A stretch of DNA of 64,000 nucleotides. Source: Streptomyces sp. NBC_01754. GTDB lineage: Bacteria > Actinomycetota > Actinomycetes > Streptomycetales > Streptomycetaceae. Location of the stretch: the NCBI RefSeq assembly GCF_035918015.1, contig NZ_CP109132.1, forward strand, positions 6,386,001-6,450,000. The letters are read 5' to 3'. The notes under the pieces are model-generated. The model saw only the letters and a list, made by a program, of their open reading frames with translations. It was not told where the DNA came from and ran no database searches. Shown piece after piece: positions 61,094 to 64,000 of the stretch (positions are counted from its first letter, which is position 1; each line of letters starts with the position of its first letter). A program made the translations under genes and the position numbers.

Positions 61094-62551
61094 TCAGTCC
61101 TCGTGCAGGGCGCGGACGGCCTCCTCCACGCGCGAGCCGTACCCGGGGTCGGCGGCGTGGAAGTGGGCGAGGTTCTTCTCGATCACGTCGTCGCGGGTGA
61201 CCTGCGAGAGGCCGCCGGCGATGTTGGCGATCAGGCGGTCCTTCTCGTCGGCCGACATCAGCCGGTAGAGCTCGCCCGCCTGGAAGAAGTCGTCGTCCTT
61301 GGTGTGCGCGGGCGCCTCGTGCGTCCCTGTCCAGCCCTGTACGGCCAGCGGGGCGGTCGGCGGCGTGCCGGTCTGGGCGGGCCCGGCGTATGAGTTGGGC
61401 TCGTAGTTCTTGTCCTGGCGCGAGCCGTACCGGGTGGCGTGCAGACCGTCGCGCCCGTAGTTGTCGACGACGGGCGCCTTCGGCGCGTTGACCGGGAGCT
61501 GGGTGTGGTTGACGCCCAGCCGGTAGCGCTGCGCGTCGGCGTACGCGAACAGCCGGCCCTGGAGCATCTTGTCCGGGGAGGGGCCGATGCCGGGCACGAA
61601 GTTGTTCGGCGAGAACGCCGCCTGCTCGACCTCGGCGAACACGTTGTCCGGGTTGCGGTCCAGGACGAGGCGGCCCACCCGGTTCAGCGGGTAGTCCGCG
61701 TGCGGCCACACCTTGGTGACGTCGAACGGGTTGAAGCGGTACCCCGTGGCCTCGGCGGCCGGCATGACCTGGACGTACAGGGTCCAGGAGGGGTACATCC
61801 CGCGCTCGACGGCCTGGAGCAGGTCCGTCTGGTGCGAGGCGGCGTCCTGGCCGACGAGCTCGGCGGCCCGGCCCGAGTCCAGGGACCGTACGCCCTGGTT
61901 GGTCTTGAAGTGGTACTTGACGAAGAAGGCCTCGCCCTGGGCGTTCGTCCACTGGTAGGTGTGCGAGCCGTAGCCGTTCATGTGGCGGTAGGAGGCGGGG
62001 ATACCCCGGTCGCCCATCAGCCAGGTGACCTGGTGCGTGGCCTCGGGGGAATGGGCCCAGAAGTCCCAGACGTTGTCGGGCTCCTGACGGCCCGTGAACG
62101 GGTCGCGCTTCTGGGAGTGGATGAAGTCGGGGAACTTCACCGGGTCCTTGACGAAGAAGACCGGCGTGTTGTTGCCGACCAGATCGTAGTTTCCCTCGTC
62201 CGTGTAGAACTTGAGGGCGAATCCGCGGGGGTCGCGCACGGCGTCGGCGCCACCGAGGGAGTCGGCGACGGTCGAGAAGCGGATGAACGTCTCGGTGCGC
62301 CGGCCCACTCCGGACAGGAAGTCGGCGCGCGTCCAGCCGGTGACGTCGTCCGTCACCTCGAAGTAGCCGTACGCGCCGGAGCCGCGGGCGTGCACGACGC
62401 GCTCCGGGACGCGCTCACGGTTGAAGCGGGCCAGCTTCTCCAGCAGGTGCTGGTCCTGGATCAGGAGGGGCCCGCCGGCACCGGCCGTGGCGGAGTTCTG
62501 GTTGTCGGCGACCGGAGCGCCTGACTCGGTGGTGAGCACACGCTGGGACAT
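61094..62551 (-). CDS. katA: Monofunctional haem catalase (clade 3-like, small subunit)
   Basis: 485 residues, the size of small-subunit catalases. The distal His is in [19 protein letters not shown], the Asn in GNNTPVFFV, and the proximal haem Tyr in [15 protein letters not shown]. It breaks down hydrogen peroxide. Its place between gcl and the tartronate semialdehyde reductase fits peroxide made during purine degradation (xanthine oxidation, uricase) or glycolate oxidation. It has its own upstream dyad and terminator, so it is separately controlled. The ATG follows GGAAGG. Confidence 0.93.
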   Translation of the reverse strand: MSQRVLTTESGAPVADNQNSATAGAGGPLLIQDQHLLEKLARFNRERVPERVVHARGSGAYGYFEVTDDVTGWTRADFLSGVGRRTETFIRFSTVADSLGGADAVRDPRGFALKFYTDEGNYDLVGNNTPVFFVKDPVKFPDFIHSQKRDPFTGRQEPDNVWDFWAHSPEATHQVTWLMGDRGIPASYRHMNGYGSHTYQWTNAQGEAFFVKYHFKTNQGVRSLDSGRAAELVGQDAASHQTDLLQAVERGMYPSWTLYVQVMPAAEATGYRFNPFDVTKVWPHADYPLNRVGRLVLDRNPDNVFAEVEQAAFSPNNFVPGIGPSPDKMLQGRLFAYADAQRYRLGVNHTQLPVNAPKAPVVDNYGRDGLHATRYGSRQDKNYEPNSYAGPAQTGTPPTAPLAVQGWTGTHEAPAHTKDDDFFQAGELYRLMSADEKDRLIANIAGGLSQVTRDDVIEKNLAHFHAADPGYGSRVEEAVRALHED

Positions 62552-62612
62552 GGAGACCTTCCGTACGGGGGCTGCTTACGGCCTGAGGGGCATAGGTTCG
62601 GCCCGAACAGGG

Positions 62613-62629
62613 CGTCAACAGTTTGTTGA
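62613..62629 (-). promoter_or_regulatory. Catalase operator/promoter: TCAACA-N3-TGTTGA
   Basis: TCAACA-GTT-TGTTGA (62615-62629) is a perfect 6-3-6 palindrome 64 bases before the catalase start. It overlaps a reverse-strand -35 box TTGACG (62613-62618), followed 17 bases on by the weak -10 CTATGC. Peroxide-responsive repressors such as CatR or FurA would be plausible binders. Confidence 0.55.
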
Positions 62630-62737
62630 AATCGGAGTGAGTGGTTCCGGGCCGCGGTGGCGCCTGGGCGCGACAGGACAGGTGTCGGCGCCGCCGCGGC
62701 CCGGAGTGCGAGGGGCCCTGCGATCAGGGCCGGGGCG

Positions 62738-63631
62738 TCAGACCTGGGAACCGGAGAGGCGCTCGACCGAGCGCAGCAGCGCCGAGTGGTCCAGTCCGCC
62801 GTCGCCCTGGGCGCGCAGCGAGGCGACCAACTGGGCCACGACCGCGCCGACGGGCAGCGCGGCACCGACGGTGCGGGCGGCGTCCGTGACGATCCCCATG
62901 TCCTTGTGGTGCAGGTCGATCCGGAAGCCGGGGGCGAAGTCCCGCTTCAGGAAGTTGTCCTTCTTCCGGGTCAGGACCGTCGATCCGGCCAGGCCGCCGT
63001 TGAGGACGTCGAGCGCGGCGGTCAGGTCGACCCCGGACTTCTCCAGGAAGACGACGGCCTCGGCGCACGCCTGGATGTTGACCGCGACGATGAGCTGGTT
63101 GGCGGCCTTGACCGTCTGGCCGGAGCCGTGCGGGCCGCACAGCACGATCGTCCTGCCGAGCGCCTCCAGCAGCGGGCGGGCGGCGTCGAAGTCGGTCTGC
63201 TCGCCGCCGACCATGATGGAGAGCACCGCCTCGACGGCGCCGGCCTCGCCGCCGGAGACCGGGGCGTCCAGCACCCGGATGCCCTTGTCCTTCGCCTTCG
63301 CGGCGAGGTCCACGGAGGTCTGCGGTGTGATCGAGGACATGTCGATCAGCAGCGCGCCGCGCCTGGCGTTCTCCAGGATGCCGTCGGGGCCGTAGGCGAT
63401 CGCCTCGACCTGCGGGGAGGCGGGGACCATGGTGACGACGACGTCGGCGTCGCGCACGGCCTCGGCGACCGAGGCGGCCCCCTCGCCGCCCGCCGCCACC
63501 AGCCGGTCGACCTTGGCCTGCTCCAGGGTGTGACCGGTGACGTGGTACCCGGCCTTGACCAGGTTCTCCGACATGGGCGAGCCCATGATGCCGAGCCCGA
63601 TCCAGGCGACCTTGGGGAGGTTGCTGCTCAT
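62738..63631 (-). CDS. glxR: 2-hydroxy-3-oxopropionate (tartronate semialdehyde) reductase
   Basis: 297 residues of the beta-hydroxyacid dehydrogenase family. The NAD(P) motif is VAWIGLGIMGSPMSENL at the N-terminus, the substrate loop is DAPVSGGEAGA (about 120-130), and the catalytic Lys is in GQTVKAANQLIV. It reduces tartronate semialdehyde from Gcl to D-glycerate. The start follows GGAAGG with seven-base spacing, and it lies 61 bases after the hydroxypyruvate isomerase gene on the same strand. Confidence 0.9.
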   Translation of the reverse strand: MSSNLPKVAWIGLGIMGSPMSENLVKAGYHVTGHTLEQAKVDRLVAAGGEGAASVAEAVRDADVVVTMVPASPQVEAIAYGPDGILENARRGALLIDMSSITPQTSVDLAAKAKDKGIRVLDAPVSGGEAGAVEAVLSIMVGGEQTDFDAARPLLEALGRTIVLCGPHGSGQTVKAANQLIVAVNIQACAEAVVFLEKSGVDLTAALDVLNGGLAGSTVLTRKKDNFLKRDFAPGFRIDLHHKDMGIVTDAARTVGAALPVGAVVAQLVASLRAQGDGGLDHSALLRSVERLSGSQV

Positions 63632-63692
63632 GAGGGTGCCTTCCGATGAAAACGTGTGTACGGGGGCCGGGAGGAAGCGGCCTGTCGCGGCG

Positions 63693-64000
63693 CTAGCTCC
63701 GGAGCCAGCCGAAGGACTCGGCGCTCGGCCGGTCGCCCGGCTTGTACTCCAGGCCGATCCGGCCCGTGTAACCGGCGTCGGCCAGTTCGTCCAGGAGCCG
63801 CTCCAGCGGCAGTGAGCCGGTGCCGGGCGCGCCGCGCCCCGGGTTGTCGGCGATCTGTACGTGGCCGGTCCTGGCGGCGTACGCCTTGATGACCTGGCTG
63901 AGGTCCTCGCCGTTCATGGACAGGTGGTACAGGTCCAGCAGGAACTTCGCGTTGCCCAGGCCGGTGGCCTCGTCGACCGCGTCGACGACCTCGATCGCCG
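63693..64000 (-). CDS. hyi: Hydroxypyruvate isomerase (C-terminal part; 5' end beyond window)
   Basis: About 101 codons of the 3' end are present. The sequence KFLLDLYHLSMNGEDLSQVI, GHVQIADNPGRGAPGTG and IGLEYKPGDRPSAESFGWL matches the TIM-barrel hydroxypyruvate isomerases (xylose-isomerase-like family), with metal-binding Asp/His and Glu residues visible. It interconverts hydroxypyruvate and tartronate semialdehyde. It is the upstream partner of glxR in what looks like a shared operon. Confidence 0.88.
   Translation of the reverse strand, partial: AIEVVDAVDEATGLGNAKFLLDLYHLSMNGEDLSQVIKAYAARTGHVQIADNPGRGAPGTGSLPLERLLDELADAGYTGRIGLEYKPGDRPSAESFGWLRS

Noticed and set aside
1..64000. tRNA, rRNA or riboswitch genes
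   Set aside because: None could be recognised by reading both strands; a covariance-model scan would be needed to exclude small RNAs.

Overview
The window looks like chromosomal DNA of a Streptomyces or close relative. G+C is very high, third codon positions are almost all G or C, GTG and TTG starts are common, and genes often overlap by four bases. Several families are typical of the genus: an RNase Sa-type ribonuclease, DUF2637, GntR/FCD and PucR regulators, and a barstar homologue. I see no rRNA, tRNA, insertion sequence, prophage or CRISPR array. Product names come from recognising families in the translations; no database search was run.

Layout. 1-7257: the tail of an unknown gene, an Ada/AlkA-like DNA repair protein with a shortened C-terminus, a DUF456 membrane protein, a LuxR-type regulator, a PP2C-like protein and pyruvate oxidase. 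7476-18031: a collagen/hydroxyproline catabolic locus. It holds a three-subunit D-hydroxyproline dehydrogenase, a DHDPS-family deaminase, a 4-hydroxyproline 2-epimerase, a GntR/FCD regulator, an Xaa-Pro aminopeptidase-like M24 enzyme and a secreted M9 collagenase. A palindromic motif, TGTGNCATGNCACA, recurs before several of these genes and after the collagenase, and may be the operator of the local GntR protein. 18079-24278: barstar and RNase Sa-like secreted RNase, an anti-sigma-type ATPase, a DUF2637 protein, a FhuF-like iron reductase behind an iron box, a second GntR, a frameshifted lipoprotein gene and a TPR-like protein.

24475-38133: purine nitrogen recovery. A PucR regulator diverges from a three-subunit xanthine dehydrogenase, a purine permease and XdhC. 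A perfect 21-bp hairpin terminator follows, then a tightly overlapping urease operon (ureABCFGD, no ureE). 38240-52452: a secreted amidase, an orphan ACP/ketosynthase/hydrolase operon, a secreted nuclease, a MarR-controlled efflux pump, a second efflux pump, a glutathionyl-hydroquinone-reductase-like enzyme, a DMT permease and a YcaQ-like protein. 52483-58385: a GAF-LuxR regulator, two acyl-CoA synthetases, a small protein, a GNAT enzyme and a zinc-ribbon protein. 58626-64000: glyoxylate use, with glyoxylate carboligase, catalase, tartronate semialdehyde reductase and the end of hydroxypyruvate isomerase.

How it fits together. Collagenase and the aminopeptidase would release hydroxyproline-containing peptides and free imino acids. 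Epimerase, dehydrogenase and deaminase then carry hydroxyproline towards 2-oxoglutarate semialdehyde; the last dehydrogenase and a dedicated transporter are not in the window. Xanthine dehydrogenase, urease and glyoxylate carboligase are the two ends of purine degradation. The middle steps (uricase, allantoinase, allantoicase) are absent here.
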